Assembly (NCBI GenBank): GCA_002429115.1 | Contig: DIYS01000197.1 | Location: 1 to 14,638 of the forward strand | DNA from: Saccharicrinis sp. UBA6048 | GTDB lineage: Bacteria; Bacteroidota; Bacteroidia; Bacteroidales; Marinilabiliaceae | DNA: 14,638 nucleotides | Reading direction: 5' to 3' | The notes under the pieces: model-generated | What the model was told of the DNA's origin: nothing | The model's input: the letters and a program-made list of their open reading frames with translations, nothing else | Database searches by the model: none | In this document: positions 1 to 7,595 of the stretch, piece after piece | How the letters are laid out: each line of letters begins with the position of its first letter | Numbering within the stretch: position 1 is the first letter of the stretch | Position numbers and translations under genes: made by a program

Positions 1-1736
1 TAATAAGCGATAAGATATACCATGAGTTGGTTGCACCGTAGCCAGCGGCGTGTTGTGGTTTGATTCTAATAAGCGATAAGATATACCGAGCTAAAGGCAT
101 ACACAGGAAAAATGTCAGTTGTGGTTTGATTCTAATAAGCGATAAGATATACCAGGCTGAACAAGTTTTCCTTCAATTACTGAGTTGTGGTTTGATTCTA
201 ATAAGCGATAAGATATACCTCATCGAAACTACTCAAGATTGTCTATTTGGTTGTGGTTTGATTCTAATAAGCGATAAGATATACCCGTGGCCGAGGAGTT
301 GAACTCGGGGCTACTGTTGTGGTTTGATTCTAATAAGCGATAAGATATACCATTCGCTCATGCTGTTAGTTTATCGGGTTCGTTGTGGTTTGATTCTAAT
401 AAGCGATAAGATATACCTCATCGGCCAATAGGATCAACACGCATCGAGTTGTGGTTTGATTCTAATAAGCGATAAGATATACCCCATCGTAAACAAGTTC
501 ATTACTAGGGATGGTTGTGGTTTGATTCTAATAAGCGATAAGATATACCTGTGCTGCGAGTGCGTTGTCACTGTAGGCAAGTTGTGGTTTGATTCTAATA
601 AGCGATAAGATATACCCTTAATGTGTAACGAATAACTGTTTGAAATGTTGTGGTTTGATTCTAATAAGCGATAAGATATACCGATTATTTGAATTAATCG
701 ATGAGGGTTCAAGTTGTGGTTTGATTCTAATAAGCGATAAGATATACCAGTTTCTTAAAAAAATCTCTTCTACTGCTCGTTGTGGTTTGATTCTAATAAG
801 CGATAAGATATACCGCTGTTGAGGTTGCGAACTACAAGCGATTAGTTGTGGTTTGATTCTAATAAGCGATAAGATATACCAGTGTAAAAGATAAAAGACA
901 GAAGTAAAGCGTTGTGGTTTGATTCTAATAAGCGATAAGATATACCCCCATGCGTTATAAGCTACACAGCGATCAAGTTGTGGTTTGATTCTAATAAGCG
1001 ATAAGATATACCGAGTATCAAAGAAGGGCACATACAACAAGGGTTGTGGTTTGATTCTAATAAGCGATAAGATATACCGCTGCTTGGTTTATCAGTAAGT
1101 GCTGTGCGGTTGTGGTTTGATTCTAATAAGCGATAAGATATACCGTCCCAAAGCTAACAGCTAAGCAGCGGGTGGTTGTGGTTTGATTCTAATAAGCGAT
1201 AAGATATACCGCAATCTGACGATGAGCAAGGGGTGTACCTGTTGTGGTTTGATTCTAATAAGCGATAAGATATACCAATGTATAAACTATAGTTTCTACA
1301 TTATCGTTGTGGTTTGATTCTAATAAGCGATAAGATATACCCTTATCCCAGTTCTCGGGTATCTTGGTATTGTTGTGGTTTGATTCTAATAAGCGATAAG
1401 ATATACCGCCTATCGGTAAATACATTTGCGTTAGCTTGTTGTGGTTTGATTCTAATAAGCGATAAGATATACCTAGATTTTGGCATTCCTGCTGATGGTG
1501 GCAGTTGTGGTTTGATTCTAATAAGCGATAAGATATACCAAAGTTTTACCAATGCTTCCATTTGAACTGTTGTGGTTTGATTCTAATAAGCGATAAGATA
1601 TACCCCGCTCCTATTTCATTATCTAATTCAGAAAGTTGTGGTTTGATTCTAATAAGCGATAAGATATACCCATAACCCAACGAACCCGCAACAGAAACGT
1701 GTTGTGGTTTGATTCTAATAAGCGATAAGATATACT
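1..1736 (+). CRISPR. CRISPR array, type II-C-like, leader-distal end
   Basis: The array has a cut repeat at 1-21, then 26 complete 36-bp repeats starting at 52, 118, 184, 250, 316, 382, 448, 514, 581, 647, 713, 779, 845, 911, 977, 1043, 1109, 1175, 1241, 1306, 1372, 1438, 1504, 1569, 1635 and 1701. Each repeat begins GTTGTGGTTTGATTC and ends GCGATAAGATATACC. By eye all are identical except the last, whose final C is T. The 26 spacers are 30 bp, except 31 at 550-580 and 29 at 1277-1305 and 1540-1568. No two spacers match each other or, by eye, the rest of the window. The 36/30 geometry, GTTG start, absence of an internal palindrome and absence of a GTTG...CAAC repeat frame fit type II-C better than types I, V or VI-B. 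In type II systems such repeats read crRNA-sense on the plus strand. The variant last repeat suggests that 1736 is the old end and the leader lies left of the window. No cas gene or convincing tracrRNA is visible. The array is certain; the subtype is inferred. Confidence 0.98.
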
Positions 1737-1740
1737 TTGC
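1708..1740 (+). promoter_or_regulatory. Possible promoter in the terminal CRISPR repeat
   Basis: The last repeat contains TTTG (1708-1711), then 21 bp, then TACTTTGC (1733-1740). This resembles the Bacteroidota -33 TTTG and -7 TAnnTTTG boxes, although the -7 box is one T short. The match arises because the final repeat base is T and the flanking sequence continues TTGC. Transcription would start near 1745 and run into the membrane-protein gene at 1800. This is inference from motif spacing only. Confidence 0.28.
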
Positions 1741-1799
1741 AACCTTCTTGTATGATTTTCTTATAAAAATAGTTGTAACTTGATATAAAGCTCAGACTA

Positions 1800-2234
1800 A
1801 TGAACCGATTAATTGCATCAATCAGTAATTATTTAGCTGCCCTCATACTGCTTCTTTTCGGAGTAACATATCTGCTTAGAAATAGTTTTATGCCATACCA
1901 TAGTGAGGCCTTATCTGCTGACTGGAATGATTTGGACAAACACCTCCAGATATTAATCATTGCTTTAATGAAAGTGATTGCCGGCGGGTACTTATCTGTC
2001 TCCCTATTAATCTTTTTCTTACAGAAGAAATTCAATCAGAAACGAATTTACTGGATACCTCCACTTATTTTGATTTGCGGTGTTCTTATCAGTTGCACAT
2101 CCATATATGCAACGTTATTGGTCAGGCTACACACCCACGGTCAACCACCTATTCAGGTTGCCATTGCTGGTTTAGTACTGTTGATTATTGGGTATGTTTT
2201 TAATAAGAGGCAATTGAAGAGACATCGAAAATAG
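1800..2234 (+). CDS. Four-helix membrane protein, unknown function
   Basis: This 144-residue protein belongs to no family I recognise. Four hydrophobic segments lie at about residues 10-27, 52-74, 86-108 and 118-135. The loop at 28-50 is polar and acidic, and the tail ends in basic residues (KRQLKRHRK), which by the positive-inside rule puts the C-terminus in the cytoplasm. There is no signal peptide beyond the first helix, and no catalytic motif. The ATG at 1800 is the first start in frame and lies 63 bp after the CRISPR array, so the gene is the array's immediate neighbour. It does not resemble Cas accessory membrane proteins such as Csx27/Csx28 in any way I can see. The gene is followed by a 198-bp AT-rich gap, so it is probably transcribed alone. 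The reading frame is convincing; the function is unknown. Confidence 0.75.
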   Translation: MNRLIASISNYLAALILLLFGVTYLLRNSFMPYHSEALSADWNDLDKHLQILIIALMKVIAGGYLSVSLLIFFLQKKFNQKRIYWIPPLILICGVLISCTSIYATLLVRLHTHGQPPIQVAIAGLVLLIIGYVFNKRQLKRHRK

Positions 2235-2236
2235 CT

Positions 2237-2257
2237 GCAACTTTGCATTGAAAGTGC
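2237..2257 (+). terminator. Weak hairpin after the membrane-protein gene
   Basis: ACTTT (2240-2244) pairs with AAAGT (2251-2255) across a 6-base loop, and an outer GC pairs with GC around one bulged A. It starts 3 bp after the stop codon. The T-rich run (TTATTTTTT) comes only about 15 bases later, so termination here is uncertain. The same bases could hold a promoter-like CAACTTTG box (2238-2245), so the role is unclear. Confidence 0.2.
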
Positions 2258-2432
2258 ATGTCAATAGTTATTTTTTAACATATTTTTATATTTTTACAGC
2301 CTATTATCTATGACTTTATGGATTGCTATTTTACAACTTTTAATAATCTTATTCATTAGATTATCTAAATACTACATTTAAAAACATTGACTAATTATTA
2401 ATAACTGACAAATCATAATCTAATTCTATTTC

Positions 2433-3104
2433 ATGAAAACTAATAAAACACTTAAGAAAGTACTAACAACAATCTATATTCTATTTTTATGCGCATCAAT
2501 CTTCTCTCAAAATATTACATTACCTAAAAAGTATAGTGGCCATAAACATAGAGGTTTTTTCTTATCAATGGCTTTAGGCGTTAACCACACTAATGTAGAA
2601 TCAGATGCAAAATACTATGGAATTTCCACATTTACAGGCGTTGGTGGTGCATTTGACTTAAAGATTGGCGGAACACTTACTGAAAATCTTATATTACACG
2701 CAACTATTCTCTCTCACGGTGTAACAGGACCAAAGGTTGACAGCAATTCATGGGGTATAGACAATACCAAAACTGACAATAGCATTTCCCTGTCGGAGGG
2801 AATGCTTGGAGCTGGATTAACATATTATACGCCTGATAATCTTTTCTTTTCCACTTCCATTGGAATGGGAAATTTTGTATTAGAAAACGAAAAAGAAGAT
2901 ATCTCTATTTCCACAGATTGGGGGTTTAGCATGCAGCTAAAAGCTGGCAAAGAGTGGTGGGTTGGCAAAAAATGGGGTATCGGTGTTGCTGCTTACTATC
3001 ATCACACAAATGGTATTAATCAGGAAGGGAATATGGCAGAGGAGAAGTTAACGAGTCATAATTTCGGAGTTGTATTCAATGCCACCTTAAATGGAAGAAA
3101 ATAA
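2433..3104 (+). CDS. Small outer-membrane beta-barrel protein
   Basis: This 223-residue protein starts with a lysine-rich n-region and a hydrophobic core (residues about 9-24), with probable signal-peptidase cleavage near SIFSQ (residue 26), so it is exported. The mature part shows alternating strands rich in Gly and aromatics, such as GFFLSMALGV, FDLKIGGTL, GAGLTYYT, FFSTSIGMG and WGIGVAAYYHHT. A final strand ends FGVVFNATLNG. This is the usual look of an 8-10 strand OmpW/OmpX-like or outer-membrane porin-like barrel in Bacteroidota. I cannot name a family. The ATG at 2433 is the only start giving an intact signal peptide. The upstream gap (2235-2432) is very AT-rich and shows no clear TAnnTTTG box near the start. 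The gene stands alone. The envelope location is well supported, the function is not. Confidence 0.75.
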   Translation: MKTNKTLKKVLTTIYILFLCASIFSQNITLPKKYSGHKHRGFFLSMALGVNHTNVESDAKYYGISTFTGVGGAFDLKIGGTLTENLILHATILSHGVTGPKVDSNSWGIDNTKTDNSISLSEGMLGAGLTYYTPDNLFFSTSIGMGNFVLENEKEDISISTDWGFSMQLKAGKEWWVGKKWGIGVAAYYHHTNGINQEGNMAEEKLTSHNFGVVFNATLNGRK

Positions 3105-3124
3105 GATCATTCTGGTTCATGATC
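3105..3124 (+). terminator. Perfect 6-bp inverted repeat after the barrel gene
   Basis: GATCAT (3105-3110) and ATGATC (3119-3124) are exact inverted copies around an 8-base loop, and begin at the first base after the stop codon. No T-run follows, so it is at best a weak terminator or an mRNA 3'-end stabiliser. Confidence 0.25.
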
Positions 3125-3158
3125 CTATTAAAGATATGGAGATATTGTAAAGATAACA

Positions 3159-3189
3159 TTCGAAGCATCCGCACTTTTCTCTATCTTTA
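3159..3189 (+). promoter_or_regulatory. Probable promoter of the ATP-cone nuclease gene
   Basis: TTCG (3159-3162), 19 bp, then TATCTTTA (3182-3189) matches the Bacteroidota TTTG / TAnnTTTG pattern with one mismatch in each box. The ATG follows 15 bp after the -7 box, giving a leader of roughly ten bases. Confidence 0.35.
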
Positions 3190-3204
3190 ACCAAAACAAA
3201 AAGC

Positions 3205-4053
3205 ATGCATACTAAGTCATTATCTGAATATCTGATTCGAAAAGCTTCTGGTGAACAGGTGTATTTCGAAAGTCGTAAGTTGGTTGAATCATTGATTCGA
3301 TCAGGTGCAACCGAAGAACTGGCTAATCAGATATTACAGGCGATCGGACTTGAGCTGCATGACGGCATGTTAACCCGCGACATTTACACAAAAGCATATC
3401 GCATACTGCAGAAGCAAGAGCGCAAAACGGCGGTTAATTATCGATTAAAACAAGCCGTTCTTCAACTTGGACCTTCGGGCTACCCATTTGAAAGTTTTGT
3501 TGGTGAGCTGTTTAAAGCGCGTGGCTTTGATGTTGAAGTTGGCAAGCTGGTAAACGGCTATAGTGTCAGGCATGAGATCGATGTGGTAGCAACCAATGAG
3601 CACAAGCATATATTTGTTGAATGCAAATTCCATAACTATCAGGGCACCAAAACCAATGTTAAAGTGCCCATGTATATCCGTTCACGATTTGATGACCTCA
3701 CACGGGTTCGTCATTTCGACCAAGAATTAAAAGATACCAATACACAAGGGTGGATCATTACCAATACGCGATTTACAGAAGATGCAATTAAATTTGGACG
3801 CGATTATGGTCTTACTCTACTCGGTTGGGACTATCCGGCAAAAGGTAATTTAAAAGATTGGATTGAACTCGAAAACCTGCACCCGATAACTTGTCTCTCA
3901 TCAATTACCAGGAAAGAAAAAAAGGCACTACTGGAAAAAGGCATTGTGATGTGTCACGATTTATATAAACGATTAAGCGAACAAGAATCACTCCCTATCA
4001 AGCCACGTAATCAAAGAGCCTGTAAAAGAGAATTAAGGGATTTTATTGAATAA
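3205..4053 (+). CDS. ATP-cone domain / Mrr-type restriction nuclease-like protein
   Basis: This 282-residue protein has three parts. Residues about 3-72 look like an ATP-cone, the nucleotide-sensing domain of ribonucleotide reductases and NrdR. Seen features are a basic strand (LIRKASGEQVYF), a helix with LVESLIRSGA, and the end LTRDIYTKAYRIL. Residues about 90-210 are a PD-(D/E)xK nuclease of Mrr type, with E96 in PFESFVGELF, D126 in EIDVVA and E139-x-K141 in VECK. It then has WIITNTRFTEDAI, a segment typical of Mrr folds, so the catalytic set appears complete. Residues about 226-258 (LSSITRKEKKALLEKGI...DL) resemble a helix-hairpin-helix DNA-binding motif. The likely product is a cytoplasmic DNA nuclease whose activity or assembly responds to ATP/dATP; that role is inferred. 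ATP-cones fused to nucleases are known. The substrate, DNA modification dependence and any link to the nearby CRISPR array are unknown. No methyltransferase gene is adjacent. Confidence 0.85.
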   Translation: MHTKSLSEYLIRKASGEQVYFESRKLVESLIRSGATEELANQILQAIGLELHDGMLTRDIYTKAYRILQKQERKTAVNYRLKQAVLQLGPSGYPFESFVGELFKARGFDVEVGKLVNGYSVRHEIDVVATNEHKHIFVECKFHNYQGTKTNVKVPMYIRSRFDDLTRVRHFDQELKDTNTQGWIITNTRFTEDAIKFGRDYGLTLLGWDYPAKGNLKDWIELENLHPITCLSSITRKEKKALLEKGIVMCHDLYKRLSEQESLPIKPRNQRACKRELRDFIE

Positions 4054-4137
4054 CAATTAGGAGGTTTGTGAGGTGAAGAGTTTATATGTTTAATTCTCGA
4101 CCATGCATCTACCCACTTCAATTTAATGATCAATTAA

Positions 4138-4770
4138 TTACAACATTAACTCAAATAACTCTCCTGATTGCTTAAACCCAATTGTCTTAAGGTACTTTAT
4201 ATGCATACTGTTAGTCGATTGAGTTATGAGGTGATGCAGCCCTTTGTCCATCATCGTTTGTTTAAACTTCTTCAAAAGAAATTTACCGGTTTTATAATCG
4301 CGATATTGAGGTGTTACATAATCCAACACCACCTGGGCTGTGCCATTTCCTTTGTTCGATAATAACATCACCCCGGCCACATTCATATCACGCACGGCCA
4401 TTAATACCTGAGTAGATTCAATTTGTTCGACATTAAAATCAGGAAAAAAGCGTTGAATATCCTTTTTATGGTAGTCCAGAAACAATCGCAGATACTTGTC
4501 GGGCTTATCGGACCAAATGCCCTCAAACACCTCCTTTTTAAACAACAATGAGCGTAAATAGTAAATATTAAAAACGCATATCGCCAAATTCATAATACCT
4601 ACCGGTAGAGCATCAATATAGAAACCATAAAACGAAAAAACTGCTGCCCCAATAAGGTTAAATATGCGAAGTTTTACAATGGACGAAAGGCTCAAAGAGA
4701 TCAGTACTATTGTTGATGCTAAATAGCCGATCCATTCAATTAGTGGCAGTTCAAATATCTCGATTGACAT
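4138..4770 (-). CDS. YgjV-like membrane domain fused to GNAT acetyltransferase domain
   Basis: The protein has 210 residues from the ATG at 4770. Residues about 9-75 form three hydrophobic helices (IEWIGYLASTIVLISLSL, NLIGAAVFSFYGFYI, PVGIMNLAICVFNIYYL), the pattern of the YgjV family of inner-membrane proteins. Residues about 85-210 look like a GNAT domain: a helix-rich start, strand TQVLMAVRDMNVAGVMLL, strand AQVVLDYVTPQYRDYKTGKFLL as the acetyl-CoA motif, and a final NSMHIKYLKTIGFKQSGELFEL, a classic GNAT C-terminal segment. The acetyl-CoA loop (R157-DYKTG) departs from the usual Q/RxxGxG/A, so catalysis is not assured. The frame stays open to a TTG at 4806, but that codon lies inside a near-consensus promoter box, so I chose the ATG. 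It is convergent with the ATP-cone nuclease gene (84 bp apart) and is probably transcribed alone. The substrate is unknown. Confidence 0.8.
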   Translation of the reverse strand: MSIEIFELPLIEWIGYLASTIVLISLSLSSIVKLRIFNLIGAAVFSFYGFYIDALPVGIMNLAICVFNIYYLRSLLFKKEVFEGIWSDKPDKYLRLFLDYHKKDIQRFFPDFNVEQIESTQVLMAVRDMNVAGVMLLSNKGNGTAQVVLDYVTPQYRDYKTGKFLLKKFKQTMMDKGLHHLITQSTNSMHIKYLKTIGFKQSGELFELML

Positions 4771-4803
4771 AAATGTGGTATAAAGGTTAGTATCATTGTG
4801 AGT

Positions 4804-4835
4804 CAAATGTAAGCTAAATCCTTTAAGTACTCAAA
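4804..4835 (-). promoter_or_regulatory. Consensus Bacteroidota promoter for the YgjV-GNAT gene
   Basis: On the minus strand, TTTG (4835-4832), exactly 20 bp, then TACATTTG (4811-4804) gives a full match to TTTG / TAnnTTTG. Transcription would start near 4798, leaving a leader of about 28 bases before the ATG at 4770. This is the best promoter in the window and it rules out the upstream TTG start. Confidence 0.6.
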
Positions 4836-5044
4836 ACCCACATATAATTAACTAGCAAACCTGGACAAACCACAAGAGTATAGAGTATCAAGTACAAAGT
4901 ATCAAGACCATCTACAGTATGCTAAAATATTCTGCCAAATAATACACGAATTTCAATTTCAGATCCTAAAGCGCTAACTAACTGACACTAACAACAAAAA
5001 TTGAAATACTCAGCGTTCTCTTCGGCCTAAGCGGTAAAATGTCC

Positions 5045-7438
5045 TTAAAATTCAATCATCAAACCGATCGTGGGCAAAACTGTACCCGAAGTGGTACTCA
5101 GTTCTTTCAGTCGGTAACGCTGTTCTTCGATTGGCGCACCAGGATTTTCAATTATTGGCATCCCGTTGTCATCCAGAACCTGAATTAGTTCTGGCGGCGA
5201 TTCAGCTTCCTGGTTGTATACGTTCTGAATATCAATATAAAATCCTATGGACATTTTGCGCAGATACCAGGTTTTATCAACACGTAAATCTAGCTGATGA
5301 AAGCTATCCAATCGTAAGGTATTAAATTGTGAATAATCCAGGTATTGACGATTTTGTGCATCCCAGGCTAATACCAACGAAGATTTGTCGTAATCATACG
5401 GTGTATAAGGCAATCCACCGACAAAACGCCATTTTACGCCTAAATCCCAGTTCTTACCTAACTGCTTATTTCCTGTAAACGTAAATAAATGGCGACTATC
5501 CCAGGAGGATGGAATGTAGGCATCTTCCCAATTTGTAAATTCACTTCGCACATAGGTATAGGCAGCTATCAAACTTACACCTTTCTGCGTTCGGGTTCGC
5601 ACTAACAGTTCTGCTCCATAGGCTTTACCTTTCGATGTGGGTAACACCTCCTCATCACCAAATACACCAAAATCTCCGCCTTTACTAGCTATAGAAATTG
5701 AGTCATTAACTGAAAACGGATAATCATCGTAAAGTTTATAAAACCCTTCAAGCGTAACACGTGTGTTTTTACTTGGTCGATACTCCAGACCACCTACAAA
5801 ATGATCAGCCTTTAAATAGCGAATACCATTTTGCATGTTAACCAGCTCACCATCGTTATTCCTGAACCCGAGGGTTGTATAAGCCGGTTTCTGATAATAA
5901 CGACCAACATTCATGTTTAAATAGATATCTGGCGCCAAATTGTACGATGCGGCAAAACGAGGACTAAACTGCTGCCACATTTTATTCATTTCGTCAGAAT
6001 AACTATTTCCATCTACCCGCAACCCCAGAGATAAGGTCAGGCGATCATCAATAAAAGGATGGGATACTGAACCAAACATTGCCCACTTGATTAAGTCCAG
6101 TTCTGACTCATATCGCTTTTCTGATGGCACACCATTCTCAAACGTTTTATCAAACGTACTGTTTTGATACTGCACATACTCCATACCGGCACCCAGATTA
6201 ATCGTGAATTTATTCGGCCGAGTAGTATACTCCACCCTGAATTTATTTTCGATTTCATCCGAGGAATAATCAATCAGCAGAAACTCGGGGTTTTCAATAT
6301 TATCCTGATACTTATAAGCCTGATTATTTAAATGGTTGCGACTTAAAAAGACCGATACATAGCTATTCTTGAAAAAGTGCTTATAAGCTGCACCAATGGT
6401 ATAGTTCCATTGATTATTAACCGGTAAATAATCCAGTATATAGTTGTTTTCTTCTGTTGGTTCAACATCCAGATTAAGCTTAAAGCGGTCGATGGCGCCA
6501 ACGCCAATAAGTGTCAGCTCATTCTTGGCATCAATTCTGGTTCTCGTTTTAAATTGAAAATCAGTAAATGTTGGTAAAAATGGCAGTTCCAATGCTTCAA
6601 ACAAAAATTGCAAATAAGATCGACGCACCGAGGCTATCAAGCCTGTTTTCTCACTTATGGGAGCAGTCGATGTCAATGACATCTCAGATGCACCAATGGT
6701 ACCTTTGAAATGCGGCTTATCATTCTGCACATCTATCTGTTTGAAATCAAATACCGAACTGAGCGCATTGGCTTTACTGACCGGGAAAGCACTCGAATAG
6801 AAATCTACTTCCCTGATGAAATCGACATTTAAAATACCAACCGGTCCTCCTGAGGCACCTTGAGTAGCAAAGTGATTCAGGTTAGGGATCTCAATCCCAT
6901 CAATATAATACCTATTTTCAGATGGTCCTCCTCCCCTCACAAATAAATCATTCCGGAAACTACTGGCACTTCCTACACCTGGAAAAGATTGCAAGACCCG
7001 GGATATATCACGATTTGCTCCTGCACTTTTCTCTATTTGGTCAATACCTATACTACGTAATGAAACAGGGGCTTCGGCTTTAATCTTAAATGGAGATGCC
7101 GTTACTTTTATTTCCTGAAGGGATTCAGAAGAAGCATTTAATTTTATTTCAATATAATTATTTCGAACGTGCGAAATGTAAAACTCCTCACTTATGTAGG
7201 TTTCGTATCCTAAAGATGAAACTTGCAAACGGGCAAATCCAACATCCAGCTTTCCAATTTCAAATCGTCCTAAAGTATCCGAAATGGCTCCTATTGTAGA
7301 TTGATAAATAATAACATTAGCAAACGGAACAGGCGCATTACTATTGATGTCTTTCACCACCCCGGTAATACGCCCCTGCTGCGCATAACCAACAAAGGAC
7401 AATAAGAAGAATAGTAGAGCAAGGTATTTTCGCTTCAT
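5045..7438 (-). CDS. TonB-dependent outer-membrane receptor with carboxypeptidase-regulatory-like domain
   Basis: This 797-residue outer-membrane receptor would import a ligand using TonB-ExbBD energy. The signal peptide is residues 1-20, ending in GYAQ. Residues about 22-103 (GRITGVVKDINSNAPVPFAN...) form the CarboxypepD_reg-like beta-sandwich common on Bacteroidota receptors. The plug covers about 118-235, including RNDLFVRGGGPSENRYYIDG (162-181). The barrel fills the rest and ends IGLMIEF, with the terminal Phe expected of barrel proteins assembled by BAM. There is no STN domain, so anti-sigma signalling is unlikely. At under 800 residues it is shorter than typical SusC proteins and has no SusD partner beside it, so a polysaccharide locus is not indicated. 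The ligand (siderophore, metal, cofactor or peptide) cannot be told from sequence. It is divergent from the CLC gene at 7596, sharing a 157-bp intergenic region. No TAnnTTTG box is visible for it. Confidence 0.95.
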   Translation of the reverse strand: MKRKYLALLFFLLSFVGYAQQGRITGVVKDINSNAPVPFANVIIYQSTIGAISDTLGRFEIGKLDVGFARLQVSSLGYETYISEEFYISHVRNNYIEIKLNASSESLQEIKVTASPFKIKAEAPVSLRSIGIDQIEKSAGANRDISRVLQSFPGVGSASSFRNDLFVRGGGPSENRYYIDGIEIPNLNHFATQGASGGPVGILNVDFIREVDFYSSAFPVSKANALSSVFDFKQIDVQNDKPHFKGTIGASEMSLTSTAPISEKTGLIASVRRSYLQFLFEALELPFLPTFTDFQFKTRTRIDAKNELTLIGVGAIDRFKLNLDVEPTEENNYILDYLPVNNQWNYTIGAAYKHFFKNSYVSVFLSRNHLNNQAYKYQDNIENPEFLLIDYSSDEIENKFRVEYTTRPNKFTINLGAGMEYVQYQNSTFDKTFENGVPSEKRYESELDLIKWAMFGSVSHPFIDDRLTLSLGLRVDGNSYSDEMNKMWQQFSPRFAASYNLAPDIYLNMNVGRYYQKPAYTTLGFRNNDGELVNMQNGIRYLKADHFVGGLEYRPSKNTRVTLEGFYKLYDDYPFSVNDSISIASKGGDFGVFGDEEVLPTSKGKAYGAELLVRTRTQKGVSLIAAYTYVRSEFTNWEDAYIPSSWDSRHLFTFTGNKQLGKNWDLGVKWRFVGGLPYTPYDYDKSSLVLAWDAQNRQYLDYSQFNTLRLDSFHQLDLRVDKTWYLRKMSIGFYIDIQNVYNQEAESPPELIQVLDDNGMPIIENPGAPIEEQRYRLKELSTTSGTVLPTIGLMIEF

Positions 7439-7545
7439 ATTTGTTTAAGAGTTACATTTAATTCTTTAACATTGAATGCGATAAAATGTTTGAATACATT
7501 AAGATTGATTTTTTCCTGAAGGTCTATATTTAGTTTCGAGAAAAA

Positions 7546-7578
7546 TTGAAGATCGAATGCACTTTTTTGTTACCTTGC
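7546..7578 (+). promoter_or_regulatory. Probable promoter of the first CLC gene
   Basis: TTG (7546-7548), 22 bp, then TACCTTGC (7571-7578) resembles the Bacteroidota -33/-7 pair, with the -7 box one T short of TACCTTTGC. The ATG follows 17 bp later. It lies in the 157-bp region shared with the divergent TonB-dependent receptor gene. Confidence 0.4.
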
Positions 7579-7595
7579 TTCTACAATAACAATCG

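Noticed and set aside
60..1565. Several open reading frames on both strands with repeated peptides such as GLILISDKIY or YILSLIRIKPQ.
   Set aside because: They are translations of the CRISPR repeat. Frames stay open because the 36-bp repeat and 30-bp spacers keep phase; they are not proteins.
4771..4806. TTG start at 4806 adding 12 residues to the YgjV-GNAT protein.
   Set aside because: The TTG lies within the TACATTTG box of a near-consensus promoter, and the ATG at 4770 begins the family-like segment.
4866..4875. CAAACCACAA, a 10-base match to the reverse complement of the CRISPR repeat start, considered as a tracrRNA anti-repeat.
   Set aside because: The match does not extend with the expected bulged pairing, no nexus or terminator hairpins with a T-run follow, and it is far from any cas gene. 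A 10-mer match is not rare enough in this length.
4874..4904. Short direct repeat of AGTATCAAG (about 4885 and 4899) in the gap downstream of the TonB-receptor gene.
   Set aside because: Only two imperfectly spaced copies are present; it is not enough to call an array or binding-site cluster.
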